NCBI RefSeq assembly: GCF_001434895.1
Contig: NZ_AZEE01000027.1
Coordinates: forward strand, 384,538 to 448,537
Length of the DNA stretch: 64,000 nucleotides
Direction: 5' to 3'
Origin: Secundilactobacillus odoratitofui DSM 19909 = JCM 15043
Lineage (GTDB): Bacteria > Bacillota > Bacilli > Lactobacillales > Lactobacillaceae
The notes beneath the pieces are model-generated. The model ran no database searches and had not been told where the DNA came from. It saw nothing but the letters and a program-made list of their open reading frames with translations. Positions 34,512 to 43,935 of the stretch are shown here, piece by piece (within the stretch, counting starts at the first letter, position 1; the number at the start of each line of letters is the position of its first letter). The translations under genes were made by a program, and so were the position numbers.

Positions 34512-36119
34512 TTATTTAAAATGTTTATATCTAAAGTACTTATACCCAACGTTGCGATTAAAGACTGCCTGAGACAGCCCCAAGCGATTGGCAGCAGTTA
34601 AGTAGACAAATAGGGCGACTAAGCCAAAGATGGCGGCGTAAACCAACGCCCCGAGTTTTGAAGTCGGTAATATGAAACGGTGCAGCTCGCTTGAAACGAG
34701 GATTGCCACCGCAAAGTAAACCGCGTTCGTCAACCAGAGCTTACCTAATTGACCAAATTGAACACCAAACTCACGTCCCACTCGATGTAAGCAAAGGTAG
34801 CAGATTAGACCAAAGGAAACTGAGGTCGCTAAAATAGCCCCAAAGCCTTGCAGCCAAGCAACTAGTGGATACTGAATCACTGCTTTAACGGCAAGTCCGA
34901 TCAGCAGGTAATTCATAGCCTTCTTGCTGTAATGTAACGCCTGTAAAATGGTCAAGCTATTAATCGCCATACCAAGTACCAAGCTTTGCAAGATATTCCA
35001 GAACAAGTACTCGCCACCTAAGCGACTAAACGAGAAAAATATCCCATTTGTTTCATAAGCCAGTGCAGCTAAAATCGTTACGGCTGGCAATAACGCATAA
35101 CTCAGTAATTTTAAATTCTGTAAAACCAGTTCACTGACACGCTGGCGCCCTTCACCCCGTGCACTTGCTAAAATTGGCAATGAGGATTCTGCCATAGCGA
35201 TTGCCAGGGATACGATCACAGTCGTAATTTTGGTGGGATTTGCCGAAAAAAGCGTGTACAGATACTGAATCGCATTCGCCGACAAATGAGTCGTTGACTG
35301 AACAATTTGTTTAAAGAACAGCTGATCGACCAGCTGACTCAACGTGATACCTGACCCAACGATGACAAATGGTACTGATTCATAGGCAATCAGAGCCAAA
35401 ATGTGCTTTAAGCTTTCCGGTGCTAATGGCTCACTTTGTTGGGCAGCCAACCGATACTCATGGCGCTGCTTACGGTAATAAAGGCCTAAGTAAATGTAGC
35501 TGGCAATCGCCCCCACAACTGCGCCGAGCACACTGTAATACACAGCGACAACGTAGCTAATATGAAAGACTTCGATGATTAAGTAGGTCGACACCAGGAT
35601 CATAATAACTCGAATGAACTGTTCCCAGAGTTGTGAGACACCAAACGGTTTTAAATCTTGGTTACCTTGAAACCAACCACGCAAAATGCTCATTGAAGGC
35701 AAAATAACGATGGCAGGCACCAGCACTCGAATCGCCGTTGTAGCGTGGCTAATCGACACCACCGGGCTATTCCGCGCAATCAGTGGCGCTAAGCCAAAAA
35801 GTAAGACGCCACACACAACACCGGAAGCGAGCATCACCATAAACCCAACCTTGGTCAGTCGTTTAGCGTTTAAAAAGCGGTTTTCACCATTATAAAAGGC
35901 AACCCGTCGAGCAATCGCCGACGGAAAGCCCGCCGTACCCAATGAGATAAACAAGGCATAGGGCGTATAAGCAGTATTGAACAGCGCCTGCGCAACACTT
36001 TGACGCTGTGGGTTACCCATCATGTAAAGCCAAGGAATCAGGTATAAAATTCCCAACACGCGAGAAAAAATACTCCCGAACGATAGCCAAAAGGAACCCG
36101 ACATTAATTTTTTATTCAC
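34512..36119 (-). CDS. MOP-superfamily lipid flippase (SpoVB/YtgP-like)
   Basis: 535-residue protein with about 14 membrane helices, beginning SGSFWLSFGSIFSRVLGILY, characteristic of the polysaccharide-transport/MurJ-like branch (YtgP, SpoVB). Such proteins flip lipid-linked cell-wall or polysaccharide precursors across the membrane. The GTG at 36119 has GGGAG eight bases before. No glycosyltransferase cluster is adjacent, which favours a general cell-wall role over a dedicated capsule role. Confidence 0.88.
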   Translation of the reverse strand: MNKKLMSGSFWLSFGSIFSRVLGILYLIPWLYMMGNPQRQSVAQALFNTAYTPYALFISLGTAGFPSAIARRVAFYNGENRFLNAKRLTKVGFMVMLASGVVCGVLLFGLAPLIARNSPVVSISHATTAIRVLVPAIVILPSMSILRGWFQGNQDLKPFGVSQLWEQFIRVIMILVSTYLIIEVFHISYVVAVYYSVLGAVVGAIASYIYLGLYYRKQRHEYRLAAQQSEPLAPESLKHILALIAYESVPFVIVGSGITLSQLVDQLFFKQIVQSTTHLSANAIQYLYTLFSANPTKITTVIVSLAIAMAESSLPILASARGEGRQRVSELVLQNLKLLSYALLPAVTILAALAYETNGIFFSFSRLGGEYLFWNILQSLVLGMAINSLTILQALHYSKKAMNYLLIGLAVKAVIQYPLVAWLQGFGAILATSVSFGLICYLCLHRVGREFGVQFGQLGKLWLTNAVYFAVAILVSSELHRFILPTSKLGALVYAAIFGLVALFVYLTAANRLGLSQAVFNRNVGYKYFRYKHFK

Positions 36120-36204
36120 AGTAGTTCTCCCAGTCAATTCCGTTATCTTACTATGATAGCACCTTTAGCAGTTGACCCCAACTAAATATTGAGGTGACGA
36201 AAAA

Positions 36205-36270
36205 CCCAAAAATCAAACAGGCAACTCACAGATTCCCAATGCCTGGAATCAGCGAGTTGCCTGATTTTGA
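36205..36270 (-). terminator. Terminator after the MFS gene
   Basis: CAGGCAACTC near 36218-36227 pairs with GAGTTGCCTG at 36254-36263; GATTCC/GGAATC forms an inner helix. T-rich on the minus strand. Confidence 0.75.
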
Positions 36271-36331
36271 TAACTGTTATTCAATTATTGATTGAGCTTA
36301 TAGAAAATCAATCTAACTCAATCAATCTATT

Positions 36332-37522
36332 TTATTCAGACACCTTTGCTTGGTTAACTTTACCATTCCGAATGGCGCGATTTAGCACAATAATCAATCC
36401 TAGTGCAATCAACGCATAAATCGCTGAACCCAGACTGATTTTGTCAACACCAACCACCCCAACTAAGATGGAAGCTGTTGCTGACCCTAATGAAATTCCA
36501 AAGTTAAAGAAAATTGAGCTCAGTGAAGAAGCCAAGACCATCGATTGTGGATAATCCCGCTCGGCCGTGTTTAAGAAGTGTAGTTGAATTGGTGAATTCA
36601 GCAACGTCACAATCAAACTTAGGATCAAAACGATGCCAAACCCAATTACTTTACTATGCAAACCAACCGGTAACAGCACCAGTAAGACGATGTCTGCGAT
36701 ATAGTACTTTGGCATCTTATTAAGTCCACCATTTTCAGCGATGTAGCCTGACCAGCGGTTACTCAAAATGCTCATAATCCCAATCACAAATAACAGGATG
36801 TTCAAGCTCCCGGTGCTGAAGCCCATCCCCGTTGTTAATAATGGTCGAATATAGGTATAGTATGCGTACATCGTGGCCGCCGTAAACATCACTAGAATAA
36901 TCGCAATATAAATTCTTGGATCCTTTAATAGGCTTAACTGACCGCCAATTGACCCCTGCACCTGCTTAACGTTGCGGGGTAAAATCCAAATCAACAAAAT
37001 AAAAATAATGATGGTAATGACGGATACCGCAAAAAAAGCGTAACGCCAACCATACGTCGTACTAATCGTTGTCCCAATCGGCACACCAAAGACGGAAGCA
37101 ATACTGAATCCAGCAAAGATCCACGAAACCAATCCAGCCCGCTTCTGAATTGGTGCAATCACGGTCGCAAACGTCATGACCAACGAGATAATGGCGCCGG
37201 AAACACTCGCCGAGATGATCCGTGACAGCATCATGAACCAATAATTAGTCGCAACACCACTTAAGGTATTACCGACCAAGAAGATGGCAATCAAAGCCAA
37301 GAGTGTTTTACGGCGGTTAAACTTACTCGTTAAAACGGTGATGAATGGCGTACTAATTGCATAAACTGTCGCAAAAATCGTGACTAAATACCCCACGGCC
37401 GCAATCGATACGTGTAAATGGTTGGCAATATCGGACAAGATTCCGACTACCATGAATTCATTACACCCAAGCATAAACGCAACCAACACGAACATAGTTG
37501 CCTGTAAACGATACTTACTCAA
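36332..37522 (-). CDS. MFS efflux transporter (AraJ/DHA1 type)
   Basis: 396-residue major facilitator protein with 12 membrane helices. It has the opening FMLGCNEFMVVGILSDIA typical of the AraJ/YdhP drug or sugar efflux group and the conserved loop SKFNRRKTLL between helices 2 and 3. The start is TTG at 37522, six bases after GGGAGG; a longer frame lacks a site. Single gene. Substrate unknown. Confidence 0.87.
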   Translation of the reverse strand: MSKYRLQATMFVLVAFMLGCNEFMVVGILSDIANHLHVSIAAVGYLVTIFATVYAISTPFITVLTSKFNRRKTLLALIAIFLVGNTLSGVATNYWFMMLSRIISASVSGAIISLVMTFATVIAPIQKRAGLVSWIFAGFSIASVFGVPIGTTISTTYGWRYAFFAVSVITIIIFILLIWILPRNVKQVQGSIGGQLSLLKDPRIYIAIILVMFTAATMYAYYTYIRPLLTTGMGFSTGSLNILLFVIGIMSILSNRWSGYIAENGGLNKMPKYYIADIVLLVLLPVGLHSKVIGFGIVLILSLIVTLLNSPIQLHFLNTAERDYPQSMVLASSLSSIFFNFGISLGSATASILVGVVGVDKISLGSAIYALIALGLIIVLNRAIRNGKVNQAKVSE

Positions 37523-37627
37523 AACAATCCTCCCTGTTAACATAAACCGAATTTCACTGTTAGTAGCGTACACTATTTTTCACAAGTGCGCTAACACACA
37601 ACACTTTTGTCAAATTAATTGCCAAAT

Positions 37628-37679
37628 AAAAAAGCGTCAGAAGTGGCTTTTACGGATAAAAGCTTACTTCGACGCTGTT
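37628..37679 (-). terminator. Terminator after nrdG
   Basis: AGCGTC and GACGCT enclose GAAGT/ACTTC and CTTTT/AAAAG. It ends in TTTTTT on the minus strand. Confidence 0.8.
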
Positions 37680-37757
37680 TCATTGTGAAAGATTCATTTA
37701 TTTTGAAGTCACTTGCCAGAACGTGGCGTGACTTGAATCATCGCTAGTTGTAAGAAT

Positions 37758-38345
37758 CTACTTAACCAGTTTATCCCAGATTACAACTTCGCCTGACTGC
37801 AGTGAAGCCGGTACGTTAATAATCCGTTGGTTACCACTGCCACGGAACTGTAGAGTTAGGTCCATCTGAGCTTGTAAGAAACGCCCATCAACTAAGATAT
37901 CTAGTAAGGACAGTAATTCTTGCTTGTCCTCTGATTCTTGTTTCAGTTCATCCCATGTATAACCCGTCCAACTCCAGATATCTTTGTCGTGACCGAATTC
38001 TTCACGCACTCGTCGACACAGTTTCAAGCAAACCTGGGTGTTTAAGAATGGCTCACCACCCAGTAGCGTTAGCCCCTGAACGTAAGACTGACTTAAATCG
38101 TCGATAATCTGGTCTTCTAATTCTTGCGTGTAAGGTGTCCCAAAGTGGAAGTTTTGGGCAACTTTGTTGTAGCAACCGGGGCAGCTGAACTTGCAGCCAC
38201 TCACATACAAGCTACAACGAACACCCTCGCCATCAACAAAATTAAAGGGCTTATAACTGGCGATGCGTTGCTCACTGAGGTCATCCGCCAGCCACTCTTG
38301 TGGTTGTGGATTCTTCGGTAATCTTGGTTCCTTTTTGGTTGGCAT
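37758..38345 (-). CDS. nrdG: Anaerobic ribonucleotide reductase activating protein
   Basis: 195-residue radical-SAM enzyme with the cluster motif CKFSCPGCYN and SAM-binding LLGGEPFLN. It makes the glycyl radical on NrdD under anaerobic conditions. Its N-terminal extension (KKEPRLPKNPQPQEWLADD) is common in lactobacilli. It lies 28 bases downstream of nrdD in the same operon. Confidence 0.95.
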   Translation of the reverse strand: MPTKKEPRLPKNPQPQEWLADDLSEQRIASYKPFNFVDGEGVRCSLYVSGCKFSCPGCYNKVAQNFHFGTPYTQELEDQIIDDLSQSYVQGLTLLGGEPFLNTQVCLKLCRRVREEFGHDKDIWSWTGYTWDELKQESEDKQELLSLLDILVDGRFLQAQMDLTLQFRGSGNQRIINVPASLQSGEVVIWDKLVK

Positions 38346-38373
38346 TTCACATCACCTTTATTTTTTCTGTTAA

Positions 38374-40572
38374 TTACTGTCGTGCAATATCGTTACTGTC
38401 GTTGCCTAAGCTCATGTGCTTGACCCGACTAGCAATTTCAACGTGACGACCGTGCACCATTGGTCGTTGGTTAGGGTTCCCTAAGTAACCACACGTCCGC
38501 TTAACCACGTCACAGGTTGCTGGATTATGATTACCACATTGTGGGCACTCGAAGCCACGGGCCGTTGGTTTAAATTCACCCTTGAAGCCACATTCGAAAC
38601 ATTGATCGATTGGTGTGTTGGTGCCTAGATAGCCGATTCGATCATAAGCGTAGTCCCAAACGGCCTCAAGTGCCTTCGGGTTTTGCTTCAAATTAGGATA
38701 TTCGCAGTAGTGAATAAAGCCACCAGCACTATATGGCGGGTATTCCTTTTCGAAGTCGATTTTTTCAAACGGAGTTGGCGCTTTACGAACGTCATAGTGG
38801 AAACTGTTGGTATAGTATTCCTTGTCCGTTACGTCCTTAATCCGGCCGAACTTCTTGATATCAGCTTGGCAGAAAGTGTTCGTTAAGCTTTCAGCTGGAG
38901 TTGCGTAAACGCTGAAATGGTACCCATACTCGTCTTCCCAGTCTTGACAGCTATTGTATAGCTTCTTAACAACATCGACGGTAAACTGCTTAGCAGCCGG
39001 GTTGTGTTCCCAAGTTGGCCCGAAGAATACCGTGCCAACTTCATAAAGGCCAATATAGCCGAGTGAGACCGTTGCACGCTTATTCTTGAACAGTTCATCA
39101 ACACTCTCATCGGGCTTTAGTCGTTTGCCAAAGGCGCCATACTGGTACAGAATCGGCGCGTTTTGGGGTGTGGCTTGTTTGGCGCGGTTAACCTTAAATA
39201 CTAACGCTTCCTTGCAGATAGCTAAGCGTTCCTTTAAAATAGCCCAGAATTTATCCTGATTGCCCTTTGACTCTAAGGCAATTCTCGGCAAGTTAAGTGT
39301 CACAACACCGAGGTTCATTCGACCGGCGTTCACTTCTTGGCCGTTTTCATCTTTCCAGCCCTGCAAGAAGCTACGACAGCCCATTGGTGCTTTGAAGGAG
39401 CCAGTCAACTCAACTAATTTATCGTACATTAAAACGTCAGGGTACATCCGTTTAGTGGCACACTCAACGGCCAGCTGCTTAATGTCGTAATTCGGGTCCT
39501 CTGGCTTTAAGTTCAAGCCCCGTTTGATGGTAAAGACTAACTTAGGAAAAATAGCGGTCCGTTTTTCCTTACCGAGTCCTTCAATACGAACGTTCAAAAT
39601 GGCTTTTTGAATTTCACGTTCAACCCAGTTAGTGCCTAAACCAAAGCCCAGCGTGGTAAACGGTGTTTGGCCCTGTGATGAATACAGGGTGTTGATCTCA
39701 TACTCGAGTGCTTGCATAGCATCATCGATATCTTTAATGGTCTTTTGCTTAGCAAAGGCTGCTTGGCGTTTTTCACCATCAATCCAATTTTGTGCATCGA
39801 TCAAGTGCTTTTCGTAGTTCTTCATCGCAAACGGCGCCAATAACTCATCAACGCGATCAGCTGAACAGCCACCGTATTGGCTTGACGCCACGTTTGCAAT
39901 AATCTGTGACATCTGAGCGGTCGCCGTTTGAATTGAGTGAGGTGGTTCAACTTCAGCATTACCAATCTTGAAGCCGTGATTAAGCATTTCTTTGAAGTCG
40001 ATCAGACAACAGTTCGTCATTGGACTGTATGGTTGGTAGTCTAAATCATGCCAGTGAATATCGCCCTTTAAGTGCGCATTAGCAACCTTGGGGGGCAACA
40101 TCTTTAACCCCATCGCCTTAGCCACAGTGCCTGCGGTCAAATCACGTTGTGTGTTAAAAACGTTACTATCCTTATTAGCGTTTTCGTTCACAACCGTGGC
40201 ATCTTTTTTCAATAACTTTTGAATCGTGAAATTGATGTCGGTTGCTTGGTTACGTTTCAAATCCTTTTGGGCCCGGTAATTAATGTAGGCTTGGGCCCAC
40301 TCTAACTGCTGGCGTTCCATTAATTCGTGTTCCACGATGCTTTGAATTTCATAAATTTTGACATCGTCCTTAAACCGACTGCTAATTTCGTCGAGAACGG
40401 CCACCATCACATCTTCAATGTCTTGATGGTCTGCTTCGGTTAACTCTGTATCAACTGACTTGGCAGCTCGAACGATTGCGCGTTCAATTTTAGTCGCATC
40501 AAATTTTACGTTTCGGCCATCACGCTTCACAACTGTAAGCGTTTCGATGGTTAATTCTTTAGGCTCTTGCAT
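38374..40572 (-). CDS. nrdD: Anaerobic ribonucleoside-triphosphate reductase
   Basis: 732-residue class III reductase that makes dNTPs without oxygen. Visible are the N-terminal ATP-cone (VVKRDGRNVKFDATKIERAI), the active-site region with SSQYGGCS, four zinc cysteines near the end (CFECGF, CPQCG) and the glycyl-radical motif TCGYLG. The ATG at 40572 is preceded by AAGGGAAG about 11 bases away. Two NrdR boxes lie upstream. Confidence 0.96.
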   Translation of the reverse strand: MQEPKELTIETLTVVKRDGRNVKFDATKIERAIVRAAKSVDTELTEADHQDIEDVMVAVLDEISSRFKDDVKIYEIQSIVEHELMERQQLEWAQAYINYRAQKDLKRNQATDINFTIQKLLKKDATVVNENANKDSNVFNTQRDLTAGTVAKAMGLKMLPPKVANAHLKGDIHWHDLDYQPYSPMTNCCLIDFKEMLNHGFKIGNAEVEPPHSIQTATAQMSQIIANVASSQYGGCSADRVDELLAPFAMKNYEKHLIDAQNWIDGEKRQAAFAKQKTIKDIDDAMQALEYEINTLYSSQGQTPFTTLGFGLGTNWVEREIQKAILNVRIEGLGKEKRTAIFPKLVFTIKRGLNLKPEDPNYDIKQLAVECATKRMYPDVLMYDKLVELTGSFKAPMGCRSFLQGWKDENGQEVNAGRMNLGVVTLNLPRIALESKGNQDKFWAILKERLAICKEALVFKVNRAKQATPQNAPILYQYGAFGKRLKPDESVDELFKNKRATVSLGYIGLYEVGTVFFGPTWEHNPAAKQFTVDVVKKLYNSCQDWEDEYGYHFSVYATPAESLTNTFCQADIKKFGRIKDVTDKEYYTNSFHYDVRKAPTPFEKIDFEKEYPPYSAGGFIHYCEYPNLKQNPKALEAVWDYAYDRIGYLGTNTPIDQCFECGFKGEFKPTARGFECPQCGNHNPATCDVVKRTCGYLGNPNQRPMVHGRHVEIASRVKHMSLGNDSNDIARQ

Positions 40573-40637
40573 ATAATCAACTTCCCTTCGATCTATGTAC
40601 AATATCTACATGATATAGAGATTTAGTCCGTCTGACA

Positions 40638-40653
40638 ACCATATATTGTGTGC
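40638..40653. promoter_or_regulatory. NrdR box 1
   Basis: ACCATATATTGTGTGC (ACACAATATATGGT on the other strand) resembles the NrdR consensus ACACwATATATwGTGT. About 41 bases centre to centre from box 2, which is four helical turns. Confidence 0.7.
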
Positions 40654-40678
40654 AATTTGAAAGAATTTTGAATTATAA

Positions 40679-40694
40679 CCACAATATATAGTAG
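40679..40694. promoter_or_regulatory. NrdR box 2
   Basis: CCACAATATATAGTAG matches the NrdR core ACAATATATAGT. With box 1 it forms the paired arrangement needed for repression of nrdDG. Confidence 0.72.
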
Positions 40695-40855
40695 GCGTCG
40701 TTGACATATTCCGGAATCATGTCCAGCTCAAGAATTAAGGGAATGCCCTATATTTTGTTTTTAGGGCTGGTAACTCTAAGTGTTTTCTCAGGGTCGCTAG
40801 ACCAATTTTAGATACAATAAAGTCAGTTGAATTCTTTTAAGGGGCGAATAACAAC

Positions 40856-42184
40856 ATGAACACACAAAAACTCAGCATCAAGGACCATTTTGTCATTGGT
40901 ATGATGCTCTTTGGCCTATTTTTTGGGGCCGGTAACTTAATTTTTCCAGTCTTTGTGGGTCAACAAGCGGGGACCCAGTTCTGGCCGGCATTAATTGGTT
41001 TTTTGGTATCAGGCGTTGGTTTACCGTTACTGGGCGTGACCGCAATTGGGCTCACACGTACCGATGGCGTCTTTCACCTGGCTGAAAAGGTCGGCCGCTT
41101 CTATGCCTTTGGTTTTACGATTCTCCTTTACCTCTGCATCGGTCCACTTTTTGCGTTGCCACGACTCGCTTCCATCTCCTATGAAGTCGGTTTACAACCG
41201 TTTGTTGGATCAGCGCATCAGACCAGTGGACTATTAGTTTATTCCATCTTGTTTTTCTTGATTGCGTGGTTATTTGCGCGCAAACCAAGTCAAATTATGG
41301 TCTACGTTGGTAAAATTCTGACACCGGCTTTTCTGATTTTATTAGCCGCCATCCTGATTATGGTGGTCATTAAACCAATGGGTAACGGGGGCGCAGCCGT
41401 TGGTGACTACGCTAAAGTACCACTAGTCACTGGCTTTACGGCCGGTTACTCGACGATGGATGCCCTAGCCGCACTGGCCTTTGGCATCATTGTGGTCAAC
41501 GCAATCAAGGCATTGGGAGTGTCTGAACCCAAACGAATTGCCAATGATACGATTCGTGCTGGTAGTCTGGCGGTCTTTTTGATGGCCATTATTTATGGAC
41601 TCCTGGCATTGCTAGGTCGAAACGCGCTCAGCGTCTTTGCTCGCGCAAAGAACGGTGGTCCGGTTTTGGCAAACGTTGCCCACGCCTACTTTGGTAGCTT
41701 CGGTAACGTCTTACTCGCGTTATTGGTTATCATCGCATGCCTCAAGACTGCGATTGGTCTCATTACAGCGTTTGGTGATACCTTTAAGGAACTTTTCCCA
41801 CGAGTGCCATATGGCGCACTGATTGCCTTCGCTAGTGCAGTGCCGCTCATTTTTGCTAATGTTGGTTTAGACCGACTATTGGCCTTCTCGACGCCAATTC
41901 TCTACTTTATTTATCCGTTGGCCATTACATTAATTCTAACTGCGCTGCTTACGCCGATGCTTGGAGATTCGCGCTGGTTATTCGGGACCGTCACCATTTT
42001 CACACTCATTCCAGCATTACTCGATGGTCTGAATGCCATGCCAGCTAGCCTACACACTGGTATCGTAGCGTCACTATTAAACCTAGGGCAATTTCTACCT
42101 GGCTTTAGCTTCGGGTTAGGCTGGACGGTACCTGCCTTAGTTGGGTTAGTGATTGGTTGGGTGCTCAGTCAAGTACGTCATTAA
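40856..42184 (+). CDS. brnQ: Branched-chain amino acid carrier
   Basis: 442-residue LIVCS-family symporter with 12 membrane helices. It starts with the signature FGLFFGAGNLIFPVFVGQQAG and imports leucine, isoleucine and valine with Na+ or H+. AAGGGG precedes the ATG. Upstream, GCCCT/AGGGC forms a modest hairpin near 40745-40768 but I see no T-box. It ends at a strong two-way terminator. Confidence 0.94.
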   Translation: MNTQKLSIKDHFVIGMMLFGLFFGAGNLIFPVFVGQQAGTQFWPALIGFLVSGVGLPLLGVTAIGLTRTDGVFHLAEKVGRFYAFGFTILLYLCIGPLFALPRLASISYEVGLQPFVGSAHQTSGLLVYSILFFLIAWLFARKPSQIMVYVGKILTPAFLILLAAILIMVVIKPMGNGGAAVGDYAKVPLVTGFTAGYSTMDALAALAFGIIVVNAIKALGVSEPKRIANDTIRAGSLAVFLMAIIYGLLALLGRNALSVFARAKNGGPVLANVAHAYFGSFGNVLLALLVIIACLKTAIGLITAFGDTFKELFPRVPYGALIAFASAVPLIFANVGLDRLLAFSTPILYFIYPLAITLILTALLTPMLGDSRWLFGTVTIFTLIPALLDGLNAMPASLHTGIVASLLNLGQFLPGFSFGLGWTVPALVGLVIGWVLSQVRH

Positions 42185-42230
42185 TTCTAATCACCATTAA
42201 ATCAATCAAACCGATTGTTAGTTAAATCAT

Positions 42231-42278
42231 AAAACAGGCGCTCACCGCGATGTATAACGTGCGGTGAGCGCCTGTTTT
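42231..42278. terminator. Bidirectional terminator
   Basis: AAAACAGGCGCTCACCGC at 42231-42248 pairs perfectly with GCGGTGAGCGCCTGTTTT at 42261-42278. Confidence 0.92.
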
Positions 42279-42286
42279 AGCTTTAA

Positions 42287-42382
42287 TTATTTAAGATATT
42301 TTGCAAAAAAATCGTTTAATTTATCAAACGGAATTAAATCAACTCGGTCATATAGATCGACGTGACCGGCACCTGGCACCTA
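42287..42382 (-). pseudogene. C-terminal remnant of an alpha/beta hydrolase
   Basis: The minus strand encodes about 31 residues, with GAGHVDLYDR then LIPFDKLNDFF, ending in TAA at 42287-42289. This is the usual tail of small alpha/beta hydrolases, with the catalytic His in GAGH. There is no start, nucleophile or upstream body: the frame breaks near 42382, right after the DUF2255 gene region. It is best read as what is left after deletion of a hydrolase gene that once stood beside DUF2255 and LysR genes. Confidence 0.6.
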
Positions 42383-42406
42383 ATATCATTACTGTCGTCA
42401 TAAGTT

Positions 42407-42814
42407 TTATTTCCTTTCGCTTCTAGGCAATACTTGCATTGTCGTACTTCTTGGGCCGTTCGCTAACATCGGCAATAGGTACGGGCTATTGCCATACTTC
42501 AATTGGTAAGCCTGATCAATTTGTCGATTTAAAGTCTCATTTTCCACGCATTTGAACGTCGTCAGATAATTTTGACCAGCAATTGTAATCTTGCCGCTTC
42601 CTTGTGTCACCGCTGAACGATACCACCGTGATTTTTGACCGTGCCAGGCTCGAATATATAACTGGCCGTCAACCACTACGGACCAGATCCACGTTGGCGT
42701 TCCGAAAGTTTTCCCATCTTCATAGAAGGGCGACACTCGCAAATCATCCGCAACGCGAAACTGTTGCGCTTGACTTGCAGACCAATTCAGTTGATGTTTT
42801 CCCTCTTCAATCAT
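42407..42814 (-). CDS. DUF2255 family protein
   Basis: 135-residue protein with the pattern FRVADDLRVSPFYEDGKTFGTPTWIW and YIRAWHGQKSRWYRSA, typical of DUF2255 proteins, related in shape to flavin-dependent F420-like beta-barrels. Function unknown. GGAGGAAA precedes the ATG. It is divergent from a LysR regulator, which probably controls it; downstream is only the tail of a deleted hydrolase. In related genomes these are often found next to small oxidoreductases and hydrolases. Confidence 0.78.
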   Translation of the reverse strand: MIEEGKHQLNWSASQAQQFRVADDLRVSPFYEDGKTFGTPTWIWSVVVDGQLYIRAWHGQKSRWYRSAVTQGSGKITIAGQNYLTTFKCVENETLNRQIDQAYQLKYGNSPYLLPMLANGPRSTTMQVLPRSERK

Positions 42815-42867
42815 GCTGTTTCCTCCACTTGATTAACGATTACATTCGATATGGTTAGCATACTGCT

Positions 42868-42916
42868 TGACTGATATCATGTCTAATATCTATAATTAAT
42901 ATATTGATATACAAAA
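42868..42916. promoter_or_regulatory. Possible LysR-type binding region
   Basis: The divergent promoter region holds several ATATC/GATAT half sites (GATATC near 42874, AATATC near 42886, TTGATATAC near 42904), with T-N11-A spacing as in LysR boxes. AT richness makes this weak. Confidence 0.35.
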
Positions 42917-42935
42917 TAGCTATATAAGAGGCGAT

Positions 42936-43814
42936 ATGATGGAACTTCGAGTGCTCAGGTACTTTCAAACCGTTGTGCAACAGCGAAATATTAGTCAGGC
43001 TGCTGCCAAATTACACGTTTCTCAACCAACCATTTCTAGACAATTGCGCGATTTGGAAGCCGAACTAGGAACTACCTTGTTAGAACGTGGCAGTCGTGCC
43101 ATTACGTTAACTGAAAGTGGCGAATATTTCTATCACCAAGTTGAACAGATTCTGGCGTTAGCTGATAAGACGGTTGATAACCTTTATAATCAAAACGACA
43201 TTCAGGGGTCATTTGTGATCGGTGCCGCTGAAGCAAAGTCGTTTTTAAACGTTGCCCATGCGTTAGCCCATGTGCAACAAGACTATCCTAAAATCCAAGC
43301 TAAAATCTTTAGTACCAACGCTGATGAAGTCCGTACAAACTTAAAAAGTGGCGTTTTCGATTTTGGTGTGGTCATGGAACCAGCAATCAAAACCGACTAC
43401 GATTTTATCCACCTACCTGGTGAAAGTCGCTGGGGCTTGCTCGTGCCTAACCGTTCACCACTGGCACAACAAGATCACGTCACTTTGGCTGACTTGCAGC
43501 AGCAAAAGCTGATTATTTCTCACCAAAGTGGCATGCAAGACCTCTTACAGGACTGGTTTGGCGACAGCTTTTCGCAAATTCAAGTTGTTGCGACCTACAA
43601 CTTACTGTATAATGCGTCGCTCCTAGTCTCAGCCGGTGTCGGTGCTGCACTTTGCCTCGATGGCATCGTTAACACCAACCAGTCTGATCTGGTTTTTGTA
43701 CCACTTACACCCCGTCAAACTGCCGGATCTAGTTTAGTTTGGTTGAAACACCAGCATTTATCAACTGCAGCAGAGACTTTTTTGAAACAGCTTAAAAGTG
43801 ATTTAACCATGTAA
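42936..43814 (+). CDS. LysR-family transcription regulator
   Basis: 292-residue regulator with an N-terminal winged helix (RNISQAAAKLHVSQPTISRQL) and a C-terminal periplasmic-binding-like effector domain (from about residue 90). GAGGCG precedes the ATG. It is divergent from the DUF2255 gene, the classical arrangement for its target. The effector is unknown. Confidence 0.93.
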   Translation: MMELRVLRYFQTVVQQRNISQAAAKLHVSQPTISRQLRDLEAELGTTLLERGSRAITLTESGEYFYHQVEQILALADKTVDNLYNQNDIQGSFVIGAAEAKSFLNVAHALAHVQQDYPKIQAKIFSTNADEVRTNLKSGVFDFGVVMEPAIKTDYDFIHLPGESRWGLLVPNRSPLAQQDHVTLADLQQQKLIISHQSGMQDLLQDWFGDSFSQIQVVATYNLLYNASLLVSAGVGAALCLDGIVNTNQSDLVFVPLTPRQTAGSSLVWLKHQHLSTAAETFLKQLKSDLTM

Positions 43815-43859
43815 AAAATTGATTTATTCGCTCAAGATTACTTTAAAAGTACTGAAACA

Positions 43860-43899
43860 AAAAAAACGCATCACAGCGCTAAGCGTCGTGATGCGTTTT
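43860..43899. terminator. Bidirectional terminator
   Basis: AAAACGCATCAC pairs with GTGATGCGTTTT, with CGCT/AGCG inside. Shared by the LysR and LysM genes. Confidence 0.88.
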
Positions 43900-43935
43900 G
43901 GGATTGATCGAAATTAATTGGTTAAGGGCGGTTGT

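Noticed and set aside
40661-40677. AAGAATTTTGAATTATA as a CodY box for brnQ
   Set aside because: Too many mismatches to AATTTTCWGAAAATT, and it lies among the NrdR boxes.
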